A DNA stretch of 5,142 nt, taken from assembly GCA_018659505.1 (NCBI GenBank), contig JABJMI010000357.1, positions 1 through 5,142 of the forward strand, written 5' to 3'. The translations under genes were made by a program, and so were the position numbers. Below are positions 1-5,142 of this stretch, piece after piece. The DNA is from Planctomicrobium sp. (GTDB taxonomy: Bacteria; Planctomycetota; Planctomycetia; Planctomycetales; Planctomycetaceae). Below the pieces are notes generated by a model, which saw only the letters and a list, made by a program, of their open reading frames with translations, searched no databases and was not told where the DNA came from. Position 1 is the stretch's first letter, and each line of letters starts with the position of its first letter.

Positions 1-1
1 T

Positions 2-637
2 GTTTTTGTAATTTGTTTGCCGAACTAAATCGAGCCAGAATAAAGTCCGCAATAGCTTGAGCACTATTGGTGTTTCTGTATCAGCAAGGGATTCATCGAG
101 ACTTTGCACAATCGTAAGAGATTCATTCCAGTCGAGTTGCACCTTGCCTGTAAGTTTCGGAGCCGTCGCTTGTTTTCGATTCGCAGGGACGACAAGTTCA
201 GCGATCTCACGAATTTCCTTATTCTGACGAGTGATCGACTTGCCTAAGTTCTGCGTCACGCTGGGGCAACTAAATCGCAAGCTGACGGTGATCTGATCTC
301 CTTTGGGATGAAACGCATACGGATAGATACGGCATGCCAACGGCTTAGCATCTTCACCAAACTTTCCATGAATGCGACAGAGACCTTGCTCATCCAAGAA
401 GACACACGCACCATCGGCCTGTTGCGCGAGTCGATAATTTTTCTTTCCGAAGAGCGAACCTTCTTCAACAATTGGTTCCAAACCTTTTGGCAACTCCTGT
501 GTTTGTTCCCAGCCTTGCGATTCGATTCGCTGTTTTTCTTCCTCAGTAATGAAGATTCCATGCTGTTTGCAGCAACCGCTGCAATTGTGGCAATTCCAGT
601 TTTGAAGTGTCGGAAGTTCGAGTTGCAAACGTGCCAT
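2..637 (-). CDS. YkgJ-family cysteine cluster protein (CxxCxxCC), partial at 3' end
   Basis: The minus strand is open from an ATG at 637 to the window edge, giving 212 residues; the C-terminus lies outside the window. The protein begins MARLQLELPT and carries CHNCSGCC at residues 16-23, the CxxCxxCC signature of the YkgJ/FliB-like family (PF03692). Later cysteines fit the family layout: C78, C87 in GLCRIH, C102 in KPLACRIYPY and C124 in RFSCPS. Family members are thought to bind zinc, iron or an Fe-S cluster through these cysteines. FliB relatives methylate flagellin lysines, but most YkgJ proteins have no known substrate, so no reaction is assigned. No signal peptide or membrane segment is visible, so it is probably cytoplasmic. 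No clear Shine-Dalgarno precedes the ATG, but no better upstream start is seen and the cysteine motif begins at a normal distance from it. It is transcribed divergently from hflX. Family call is strong; function is open. Confidence 0.88.
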   Translation of the reverse strand, partial: MARLQLELPTLQNWNCHNCSGCCKQHGIFITEEEKQRIESQGWEQTQELPKGLEPIVEEGSLFGKKNYRLAQQADGACVFLDEQGLCRIHGKFGEDAKPLACRIYPYAFHPKGDQITVSLRFSCPSVTQNLGKSITRQNKEIREIAELVVPANRKQATAPKLTGKVQLDWNESLTIVQSLDESLADTETPIVLKLLRTLFWLDLVRQTNYKN

Positions 638-693
638 AAAATTTCGATGGTCGTAAGAGCGTGAATTGTCTATTGTTATGGTAGCGATTCACC

Positions 694-739
694 GAGATGA
701 GAGAAGTCGCGAACCTGGAAATGGTTTGTGTGTCATCTC
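694..739. promoter_or_regulatory. Nested inverted repeat in the divergent ykgJ-like/hflX intergenic region
   Basis: GAGATGA (694-700) and TCATCTC (733-739) are perfect reverse complements. Inside them, AACC (712-715) and GGTT (723-726) can form a second small stem with a 7-nt loop. The structure sits 38 bp before the hflX start and about 57 bp from the start of the divergent cysteine-cluster gene, so it could be an operator or an hflX leader hairpin. No U-tract follows on either strand, so a terminator is unlikely. I could not find a convincing -35/-10 pair for either gene here. The symmetry is seen directly; any role is inference. Confidence 0.3.
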
Positions 740-777
740 ACCTGTCCACTTGAAGTTTTAGAAAGAGAGTTGAATTC

Positions 778-2115
778 TTGGGAGAACCACAACGCGATAA
801 GCTGAAAGTCCATTCACGTAAATGTGTGCTTGTTGCCGTGATTGATCCCCGCTCGGGGCAGAATCGCGAGCGTGCCTTCGATGAAATGGAAGGTCTCGTC
901 ACAACTGCCGGCTCTGAAGTTGTCGGAAAAGTGATGCAGGTTCGAGACAAACCAGACGCTGCCACTTATATCGGCAAAGGAAAAGTCATCGAACTCAAGG
1001 AACTGATCGGGGAAACTGAAGCCGATTTGATTGCCTTTGATGCCGACCTTTCACCCTCTCAAGGTAAAAAACTGGAAGAAGCAACCGGCACTCAAGTTGT
1101 CGATCGTAGCGAAGTCATACTAGATATCTTCGCGACTCACGCACGCACCTATGAATCTAAATTGCAGGTCGAGCTTGCTCAGTTGCTGTACTTGCGTCCC
1201 CGCTTGACTCGTATGTGGAGTCACCTCGAACGTATCACTGGAGGAATTGGCAGCGGCAAAGGACCGGGGGAGAAACAGCTGGAAACGGATCGTCGACTGG
1301 TTGATACCCGTATCGCTGAATTGAAACGTCGACTGGAAGAAGTCGTTGAACGGCGTGACCGACAAGCAGCTAGTCGGACACAGCACATGACTGTCTCCCT
1401 CGTTGGTTATACGAATGCAGGTAAAAGTACTTTAATGAATGCTCTGACAGGAGCAGACGTTTACATCGCTGACAAACTGTTCGCGACGCTTGACACTAGA
1501 ACACGCGTTTGGAATTTGAACTACTTCGGCGACATCCTGTTGAGTGATACCGTCGGTTTCATTCGCGATTTGCCTCACCACTTAGTTGCCTCGTTCAAAT
1601 CGACTCTTTCAGAAGCTCGGCACGCAGACCTGTTATTGCATGTTGTTGATTGCTCACATCCAGATGCATTCGACCACATCAAAACAGTGAATGAGGTATT
1701 GGGCGATGTCGGTGTTGACAGCGAAGATCCAATTCTCGTTCTCAACAAAGTTGACGCTGCAAAAGATCGCGCTGCGATTGATGTTTTGCGAGTGAAATTC
1801 CCCAACTCGATCACTGTCAGTGCTAAAGAAAAAACGGGATTAGAGAAATTCCAGGATGCAGTCTGTGCTCGCTTAGCAGATGGATTTCTCGAAGCACGCG
1901 TCGAAGCCGACGCTGGAAATGGAAAAGTCTATTCGTTTCTTGCTGAACATGCAGAAGTCACAAAAACTGAGTATGAAGAGAGCAACGTGATCTATGAATG
2001 CCGTATCCCGAAGCGATTTGCTTACGTTTTAAAACAAGAGGGAGCGACTCTGAAGAATATGGATGGCTCTCCACTGAAATTGGTACAAGAAGAAGAGTGG
2101 TCAATCAGCGGTTGA
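778..2115 (+). CDS. hflX: GTPase HflX (ribosome-dissociating, Obg-HflX superfamily)
   Basis: A complete 445-residue protein, close to the usual HflX length. The N-terminal HflX domain (about 1-200) contains the glycine-rich GGIGSGKGPGEKQLE segment at 155-169 and then a helical, charged linker with LETDRR. The GTPase domain follows, with G1 GYTNAGKS at 210-217, G3 DTVG at 257-260 (in DTVGFIRDLPH), G4 NKVD at 323-326 and G5 SAK at 348-350. A C-terminal extension of about 80 residues completes it. In characterised bacteria HflX binds the 50S subunit, splits stalled or heat-damaged 70S ribosomes and hydrolyses GTP and ATP; it acts in the cytoplasm. The TTG at 778 is chosen because an in-frame TGA lies at 751-753, purine-rich GAAAGAGAG (761-769) sits 8 nt before it, and the resulting start (xGEPQRDKLKVHSRKCVLVAV) resembles other HflX N-termini. 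No hfq lies next to it, unlike in enterobacteria. All nucleotide-binding motifs are intact. Confidence 0.96.
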   Translation: MGEPQRDKLKVHSRKCVLVAVIDPRSGQNRERAFDEMEGLVTTAGSEVVGKVMQVRDKPDAATYIGKGKVIELKELIGETEADLIAFDADLSPSQGKKLEEATGTQVVDRSEVILDIFATHARTYESKLQVELAQLLYLRPRLTRMWSHLERITGGIGSGKGPGEKQLETDRRLVDTRIAELKRRLEEVVERRDRQAASRTQHMTVSLVGYTNAGKSTLMNALTGADVYIADKLFATLDTRTRVWNLNYFGDILLSDTVGFIRDLPHHLVASFKSTLSEARHADLLLHVVDCSHPDAFDHIKTVNEVLGDVGVDSEDPILVLNKVDAAKDRAAIDVLRVKFPNSITVSAKEKTGLEKFQDAVCARLADGFLEARVEADAGNGKVYSFLAEHAEVTKTEYEESNVIYECRIPKRFAYVLKQEGATLKNMDGSPLKLVQEEEWSISG

Positions 2116-2180
2116 TATTTCAATCGATGTGTGACAGATTAAACCTTGGAAATCAGACCGTTCATCTCCTCGCTCCCGAC

Positions 2181-2186
2181 AGGAAA
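2181..2186 (+). promoter_or_regulatory. Ribosome binding site deciding the sigma-factor start
   Basis: AGGAAA lies 4 nt before the ATG at 2191 (5-7 nt if counted from the AGG core). It supports that ATG over the longer in-frame TTG at 2146, which would add a 15-residue leader unlike the family. Confidence 0.55.
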
Positions 2187-2190
2187 CTTC

Positions 2191-2832
2191 ATGTCTGACA
2201 AGTCAATCTGGCCGGAACATGAGGTCACACAAGAACTTGTTCGTGCCGTTGCCGCTGGTGATGAGAATGCTGTTAATGATTTAATGAATCGGCATCGAGA
2301 TGCGCTGCGGCGGTTGGTGCATTTTCGTCTCGATAGAAAAATTTCCGGACGAGTCGATGCTAGTGATGTTGTACAAGATGTCCTGATCGAAGCAAATCGT
2401 CGTTTGAAAGACTACGTCGCTGACCCGTCGATGCCGTTTCATCTTTGGGTGCGTCAGTTGGCGAAAGACCGGATGATTGACTTGCATCGTCGGCATCATG
2501 CTCAGAAGCGTTCGGTCGATAGAGAACAACCGTTGCAAGGCAGAAAGTTTGGAGATCGTTCCTCGCTCGATTTGGCAGCTCAACTGAGTGATCAGGAACT
2601 GACTCCCGCGGCAGCGACGATTCGAAAAGAACTGGAAGAACGCTTCTTAGAAGCTCTCGATCAGTTAGATGAATCGGAGAGAGAAATCGTTGTGATGCGA
2701 CACGTGGAACACCTGGGGAACGGTGAGGTCGCCGAGGCTCTGGACCTCTCACCGGCAGCTGCCGGGATGAGATATCTTCGAGCGATTCGGCGACTGAAGT
2801 CAGTCCTCACCGATCCACCATCACAGGTGTAA
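2191..2832 (+). CDS. ECF-type RNA polymerase sigma-70 factor, Planctomycetaceae-specific subfamily
   Basis: A 213-residue sigma factor with only regions 2 and 4, so of ECF type. Region 2 spans about 17-105: AAGDENAVNDLMNRHRDALR leads to the core-binding and -10 helices with DASDVVQDVLIEANRRL (56-72), then FHLWVRQLAKDRMIDLHRR. A variable linker (about 106-148) follows. Region 4 (about 150-205) has LDQLDESEREIVVMRHVE and an HTH ending in SPAAAGMRYLRAIRRLK. This pattern matches what I know of the Planctomycetaceae-specific sigma-70 subfamily 1 (TIGR02984-like). It should direct RNA polymerase to a set of specific promoters; the stimulus and target genes are unknown. The ATG at 2191 is chosen for its Shine-Dalgarno and because MSDKSIWPEHEVTQELVRAV is a normal family N-terminus. 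It follows hflX by 75 bp without an evident terminator, so co-transcription is possible. No anti-sigma factor or Ser/Thr kinase gene is adjacent in the window. Confidence 0.93.
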   Translation: MSDKSIWPEHEVTQELVRAVAAGDENAVNDLMNRHRDALRRLVHFRLDRKISGRVDASDVVQDVLIEANRRLKDYVADPSMPFHLWVRQLAKDRMIDLHRRHHAQKRSVDREQPLQGRKFGDRSSLDLAAQLSDQELTPAAATIRKELEERFLEALDQLDESEREIVVMRHVEHLGNGEVAEALDLSPAAAGMRYLRAIRRLKSVLTDPPSQV

Positions 2833-2850
2833 CGCACACTTCACACACAT

Positions 2851-2865
2851 TCAGCACTTCGCTGA
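2851..2865. terminator. Weak hairpin between convergent genes
   Basis: TCAGC (2851-2855) and GCTGA (2861-2865) can form a 5-bp stem with a 5-nt loop, in the 59-bp gap between the convergent sigma-factor and pilin-like genes. There is no clear U-tract on either strand, so it is at best a weak bidirectional terminator. Its placement is the main argument for it. Confidence 0.2.
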
Positions 2866-2891
2866 TTGATCTTGTTCAAGCTCAGAGAGAT

Positions 2892-3236
2892 TTAGTCTCC
2901 GTTACCCATTTTCGGTGCTTCGTTGCGTGGGTAATCGCAGCTAATGTCGCATTGATTGTTGTCACAATCGTCTGCAAGGTCATCAAAGAACGAGCCTTTA
3001 ACATAAGACTTTGTTGCGCCGTTCATCTTGGAGGCAGAGAAGCCACTGTAGAAATAACTTTGATTAAGTGAACCAATTGCTTCAGCGACATCGTTCAATT
3101 CTGCATTCAATGCGTGCTGTACTTCGGAGAGTCCAACAATCAGTCCGATCACCAAAATGGTGGCAACTAAAACGAGTTCTGCTGAGACGATGAAACCAGC
3201 TTCATCATTAAGTAGAGAGGTCAATACGTTGTACAT
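2892..3236 (-). CDS. Small single-pass, Flp-pilin-like membrane protein of planctomycete type, Cys-containing tail
   Basis: A 114-residue protein. A short N-terminal stretch (MYNVLTSLLNDEAG, 1-14) is followed by one hydrophobic helix at about 15-37 (FIVSAELVLVATILVIGLIVG) and then an amphipathic region (SEVQHALNAELNDVAEAIGSLNQSYFYSG, about 37-65). The layout of acidic/Gly leader, hydrophobic helix with a Glu near its start and helical continuation is that of Flp/type IVb pilins and related class III signal proteins. However, Glu20 is at +6 relative to Gly14, not the classical +5, so prepilin-peptidase cleavage is uncertain. I recall similar DEAGF-VSAEL-LVAT proteins as widespread and uncharacterised in Planctomycetota. 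The C-terminal third is acidic and has C91, C96 and C100. An AGGAAAG/GAAAG purine run lies 8-12 nt before the ATG. The gene converges on the sigma factor with 59 bp between stops. No other pilus-assembly gene is in the window. The CDS is well supported; the pilin role is inferred. Confidence 0.82.
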   Translation of the reverse strand: MYNVLTSLLNDEAGFIVSAELVLVATILVIGLIVGLSEVQHALNAELNDVAEAIGSLNQSYFYSGFSASKMNGATKSYVKGSFFDDLADDCDNNQCDISCDYPRNEAPKMGNGD

Positions 3237-3387
3237 GAGTTCGACTTTCTTTCCTGGAACCTGTGATGACTATGAACTCAGTACAATCGAACGAGACATT
3301 TCATTTCGAGTCTATTGTTCGGAGAGAGCTTGTTTTATCTGAGTTCAAAACATTTGTGATGCAAAAACAGAAGGCAGCGTGCGTGCC

Positions 3388-3496
3388 GCTTTGCGTATAG
3401 AGAGTGGTCCCAGACAGCCTAAGTTTTTGAATAGAAGAGACTTATAAATTCCTGGAGCAAGCTGCCACGCTCCTACCTATTCGCGCAGCGCAAAGC
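3388..3496. repeat. Nested inverted repeats, about 109 bp, possible MITE-like element or structured RNA
   Basis: The outer arms GCTTTGCG (3388-3395) and CGCAAAGC (3489-3496) are perfect 8-bp reverse complements. Within them GAATAG (3429-3434) pairs with CTATTC (3477-3482), and GGAGC (3454-3458) pairs with GCTCC (3469-3473) around a 10-nt loop; these three nest correctly. TAAGT (3420-3424) and ACTTA (3440-3444) offer a competing stem. The stretch has no coding character. A short miniature element, a dispersed intergenic repeat or a structured RNA would all fit. No target-site duplication could be recognised. The arms are short, so chance symmetry is not excluded. Confidence 0.3.
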
Positions 3497-3499
3497 CCG

Positions 3500-3529
3500 T
3501 TGAACAAAATGTTTTAACGATTCGTTCAA
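3500..3529. repeat. Imperfect palindrome, possible operator
   Basis: TTGAAC (3500-3505) is the reverse complement of GTTCAA (3524-3529), with an 18-nt spacer. Overlapping its right half is an odd palindrome AACGA-T-TCGTT (3516-3526). Such symmetry suits a dimeric DNA-binding protein, but no promoter can be placed around it with confidence. Confidence 0.2.
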
Positions 3530-3544
3530 AATTTAAGATCGAGA

Positions 3545-3569
3545 TCCTCACGAGATTTGATTGTGAGGA
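3545..3569 (-). terminator. Candidate terminator hairpin for the minus-strand metallophosphoesterase transcript
   Basis: TCCTCAC (3545-3551) pairs with GTGAGGA (3563-3569). A G-U and an A-U pair extend the stem to 9 bp around a 7-nt loop. Read on the minus strand, the stem is followed by TCTCGATCTTAAATTTT, a T-enriched though not uninterrupted tail. On the plus strand no T-run follows. This orientation fits the end of the transcript that contains the metallophosphoesterase gene, about 300 nt after its stop codon. Confidence 0.4.
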
Positions 3570-3585
3570 GTGTTAGAAAGATTCC

Positions 3586-3613
3586 GGTTCGACGGGCTCT
3601 CAACCGCCGAACC
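3586..3613 (-). terminator. Second strong hairpin, tandem with the 3545-3569 stem
   Basis: GGTTCGACGG (3586-3595) and CCGCCGAACC (3604-3613) form a 10-position stem with one A-C mismatch and an 8-nt loop. The minus-strand continuation is GGAATCTTTCTAAC, only modestly T-rich. It may be a terminator acting with the next stem or a 3'-end stabilising structure. The stop codon of the doubtful small ORF (TGA, plus 3600-3602) falls in its loop. Confidence 0.35.
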
Positions 3614-3869
3614 AGAAAGAAAGTCTGTTGCAGAATAAGCACAAGAAGTGCCAAAAAAGCAACATGAAAAACGCTTTGACTTTCGGTACTCCTTGTAAGT
3701 GCAATTCGAACAGCGACTTAGAGCAACATTCAGCTCGATGAATATCTGATGCAATCAGGCAGCGTAAACAAGAGACGTTTCGCTCAATTAACAACATGTC
3801 GTTACAAACCGTAACGCACTTTGAGCACGCATCTGGAAGTGGCACAGAATTCAGGTTAGCTTCACGCAA
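3600..3869 (-). CDS. Doubtful cysteine-rich small ORF downstream of the metallophosphoesterase
   Basis: An 89-codon frame opens with TTG one base after the metallophosphoesterase stop codon and ends in TGA. It has nine cysteines, including three CxxC pairs: C15/C18 (ACSKC), C34/C37 (CLRC) and C77/C80 (CLFC). A hydrophobic segment lies at about 64-80 (VKAFFMLLFWHFLCLFC). The first two pairs are spaced as in a zinc ribbon, and the layout could be ribbon plus membrane anchor. Against it, the first ATG is at codon 25, inside the region between the pairs. No Shine-Dalgarno precedes the TTG, and I recognise no family. It may equally be a 3' untranslated region or a decayed gene. Confidence 0.13.
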   Translation of the reverse strand: MREANLNSVPLPDACSKCVTVCNDMLLIERNVSCLRCLIASDIHRAECCSKSLFELHLQGVPKVKAFFMLLFWHFLCLFCNRLSFWFGG

Positions 3870-3880
3870 CCTACGGTTGC
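3866..3880. other. Perfect short hairpin spanning the metallophosphoesterase stop codon
   Basis: GCAACC (3866-3871) and GGTTGC (3875-3880) are perfect reverse complements around a 3-nt centre, covering the TAG stop (plus 3871-3873). No T-run follows on the minus strand, so it is not a classical terminator. It may stabilise the 3' end or be chance. Confidence 0.25.
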
Positions 3881-5037
3881 TCTGCCCTGAGAGTGATTCT
3901 CGTCACTTCGGGTAGACATCGGAACCGAAACGGATGACGCCCCGAGAGTCCACGCGAGACGTGCATGAGCGTCGGCTCGGACCAGAAGATTCCAGAGGCG
4001 TAGCGTGTTCCGTATTTACTGGGCGAATACACGGGACCAATGATTGGCAACTGGACTTGTCCGCCATGATTGTGACCAGCGAGCATGAGATGGACTCCTG
4101 CTCGCTGCGCGTCTTTGAAGTTGTCCGGTGTGTGGCACAACAACAGGCGGAAGTCTGCATCGGAATCGAACTCGGGTTGCGACCCCATCCACGGTGTTTC
4201 ATCTCCACCAAGTTGCAATGTGATTTCATTCAGCGAAATGTTGAGCGTTCTCGATGAGACATCAATCCAGCCGATGTTGTGCAGTGCATTCCGAATGTCT
4301 TCTGGCTGTTGATACCAGTCATGATTCCCGAGGATGAAGTAGTTCCCATACTTCCCAGAGAGCTTTCCGAGCGTGTCGGGTATCCACTCAACACAATCCA
4401 TACTGTCGATGAGATCGCCGGAGAAACAGACGAGATCGACAGAATTCGCAGACAAGAGTTCAGCGACGTACTCGAAGAATTCTTTATCGATGGTCCCCAT
4501 AAAGTGCCAGTCGGAAATATGCAGAATCGTCAAGCCGTCGAGTTCGTTTGGAAGTGCAGCCAGCTGAAAAGTTTTCTCATTCAATTCGACAGTGAATTGA
4601 TGGTTCATCGAAAGCCTTGCGAGTCTTTCGTACTTGCCCTCTTTGACGGGTAGATGTCCCAATTCATGAGCAACATCAATCGTCTTCGAAGAGATTGAAA
4701 CAAGCTGAGTCGGAGGAGGCTGAAACCAATGTCGAGAAATCGCCACCAGCAGACCTAAAAAACCGAATCCACATAAGCAGATAGCGACCCACCATATTGT
4801 CGAAACATCGCTCCAGCTTCCCCCCAAGAGGAGTTTCGGTCCGGTCAGCCCCAACAGGACGATCAGCAGTAACGGGACTACAATGATCATGATGTCGTGC
4901 AGTCGACGCAGGCGATGTAAGATTCCGCAAGAGAGCGGCAGAGAGTGAGTCCGATTCACATAGGCGACCCAGATCGTCGTATTGCCTGCGATCAGACAGA
5001 AGAGTATCAAAGCATTCAGCCAATCCATGGCAATCAT
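3871..5037 (-). CDS. Membrane-anchored calcineurin-like metallophosphoesterase (YkuE/YaeI/LpxG-like)
   Basis: A complete 388-residue protein. The N-terminus has three hydrophobic segments: about 5-27 (WLNALILFCLIAG), 48-66 (IMIIVVPLLLIVLLGL) and 79-101 (IWWVAICLCGFGFLGLLVAI). A linker leads to a calcineurin-type domain (about 165-385) with every metal-ligand motif: SDWH 175-178 (D176, H178), GDLID 207-211, GNHD 237-240, H302 in CHTPDN and GHNH 321-324 within AGHNHGGQVQLP. The family binds two metal ions and cleaves phosphomono-, di- or pyrophosphate bonds. Closest known groups are YkuE/YaeI and chlamydial LpxG, a UDP-2,3-diacylglucosamine pyrophosphatase. The substrate cannot be read from the sequence, but membrane anchoring suits a lipid or nucleotide-lipid substrate. 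An in-frame TGA lies just upstream of the ATG at 5037. The second ATG at 5028 (codon 4) may be the true start: GTGGA (5038-5042) is 9 nt from it but directly abuts the first. No partner gene is seen. Confidence 0.92.
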   Translation of the reverse strand: MIAMDWLNALILFCLIAGNTTIWVAYVNRTHSLPLSCGILHRLRRLHDIMIIVVPLLLIVLLGLTGPKLLLGGSWSDVSTIWWVAICLCGFGFLGLLVAISRHWFQPPPTQLVSISSKTIDVAHELGHLPVKEGKYERLARLSMNHQFTVELNEKTFQLAALPNELDGLTILHISDWHFMGTIDKEFFEYVAELLSANSVDLVCFSGDLIDSMDCVEWIPDTLGKLSGKYGNYFILGNHDWYQQPEDIRNALHNIGWIDVSSRTLNISLNEITLQLGGDETPWMGSQPEFDSDADFRLLLCHTPDNFKDAQRAGVHLMLAGHNHGGQVQLPIIGPVYSPSKYGTRYASGIFWSEPTLMHVSRGLSGRHPFRFRCLPEVTRITLRAEQP

Positions 5038-5142
5038 TCCACATCAAAGGAAGAATCAGTCTGCTGCGAATAGTAGCGAAACTGTGGCAGGAGAACGACT
5101 CAAACAAACTGGTACTTCGAGTAATATTGTTGCTGAAATTAA

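Larger units (their letters stand above)
3237..3870. other. About 630 bp without a confident gene, rich in inverted repeats
   Basis: This gap lies downstream of the metallophosphoesterase gene and upstream of the pilin-like gene, both on the minus strand. Going left to right it holds the presumed 5' region of the pilin-like gene (3237-3360), a set of nested inverted repeats (3388-3496), a palindromic A/T-rich stretch (3500-3529), two strong hairpins (3545-3569 and 3586-3613) and one doubtful cysteine-rich ORF on the minus strand (3600-3869). No plus-strand reading frame looks protein-like. For the pilin-like gene, the minus-strand TTGCAT (plus 3358-3363) followed 18-19 nt later by GATAAA is a possible but weak promoter. 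I see no transposase, tRNA or CRISPR repeat here. Confidence 0.6.

Noticed and set aside
256..561. A minus-strand frame of 101 codons starting at 561.
   Set aside because: It is out of frame within the cysteine-cluster gene (2-637) and its lysine/serine-rich translation resembles no family.
308..664. A 118-codon plus-strand frame over the left end.
   Set aside because: It is antisense to the cysteine-cluster gene, whose CxxCxxCC and later conserved cysteines identify the true coding strand.
2146..2190. A longer N-terminus for the sigma factor from a TTG at 2146.
   Set aside because: The extra residues do not resemble the family, and the ATG at 2191 has its own Shine-Dalgarno.
2360..2752. 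A minus-strand frame of 130 codons opposite the sigma-factor gene.
   Set aside because: It is an antisense shadow; the plus strand encodes clear sigma regions 2 and 4.
3584..3600. GGTTCGA resembling the T-loop of a tRNA.
   Set aside because: The position that should be C61 is G, no acceptor or anticodon stems can be drawn, and the motif is explained by the 3586-3613 hairpin.
4279..4653. A plus-strand frame of 124 codons opposite the metallophosphoesterase.
   Set aside because: The minus strand encodes every metal-binding motif of the phosphoesterase here, so this is a shadow frame.
4651..4668. HELGH at residues 124-128 of the metallophosphoesterase, which matches a zinc-peptidase HExxH pattern.
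   Set aside because: It lies in the linker between the membrane segments and the phosphoesterase domain, with no surrounding peptidase fold. As I recall, relatives have a different residue pattern here (DVAxxLG), so it is most likely coincidence.
1..5142. Possible defence system, transposon or CRISPR array.
   Set aside because: No nuclease, transposase, integrase, reverse transcriptase or regularly spaced repeat is visible; all confident genes are chromosomal types.

Overview
The window reads as ordinary chromosomal DNA of a planctomycete, probably of the Gimesia/Rubinisphaera/Thalassoglobus kind. Three things point there. The ECF sigma factor has the sequence style of Planctomycetaceae-specific sigma factors (DASDVVQ in region 2, SPAAAGMRYLRAIRRLK in region 4). 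A small pilin-like membrane protein has a signature (DEAGFIVSAELVLVATI, then LNQSY) that I associate with this phylum. Genes are loosely packed on both strands at moderate GC, judged by eye. The assignment rests on recognising protein families, not on a search.

Layout. At the left edge (2-637, minus) is the N-terminal part of a YkgJ-type cysteine-cluster protein that continues beyond the window. A 140-bp divergent intergenic region with a nested inverted repeat separates it from hflX (778-2115, plus, TTG start), a complete ribosome-associated GTPase. A Planctomycetaceae-type ECF sigma factor follows 75 bp later on the same strand (2191-2832). Converging on it is a short minus-strand gene (2892-3236) for a single-pass, Flp-pilin-like protein with a cysteine-containing acidic tail. 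Next comes about 630 bp without a confident gene (3237-3870), unusually rich in inverted repeats and hairpins and holding one doubtful cysteine-rich small ORF. The right part is a complete minus-strand gene (3871-5037) for a membrane-anchored calcineurin-type metallophosphoesterase. The last 105 bp hold no gene I can support.

The genes do not form one pathway. hflX and the sigma gene may be co-transcribed (same strand, short gap, no terminator seen), which would put a ribosome-rescue GTPase and an alternative sigma factor in one transcript; that is inference. The other genes are separate units. I see no defence system, CRISPR array, IS transposase, tRNA or rRNA. The least ordinary parts are the pilin-like protein, whose conserved Glu is one residue away from the classical prepilin position, and the structured non-coding stretch at 3388-3613.
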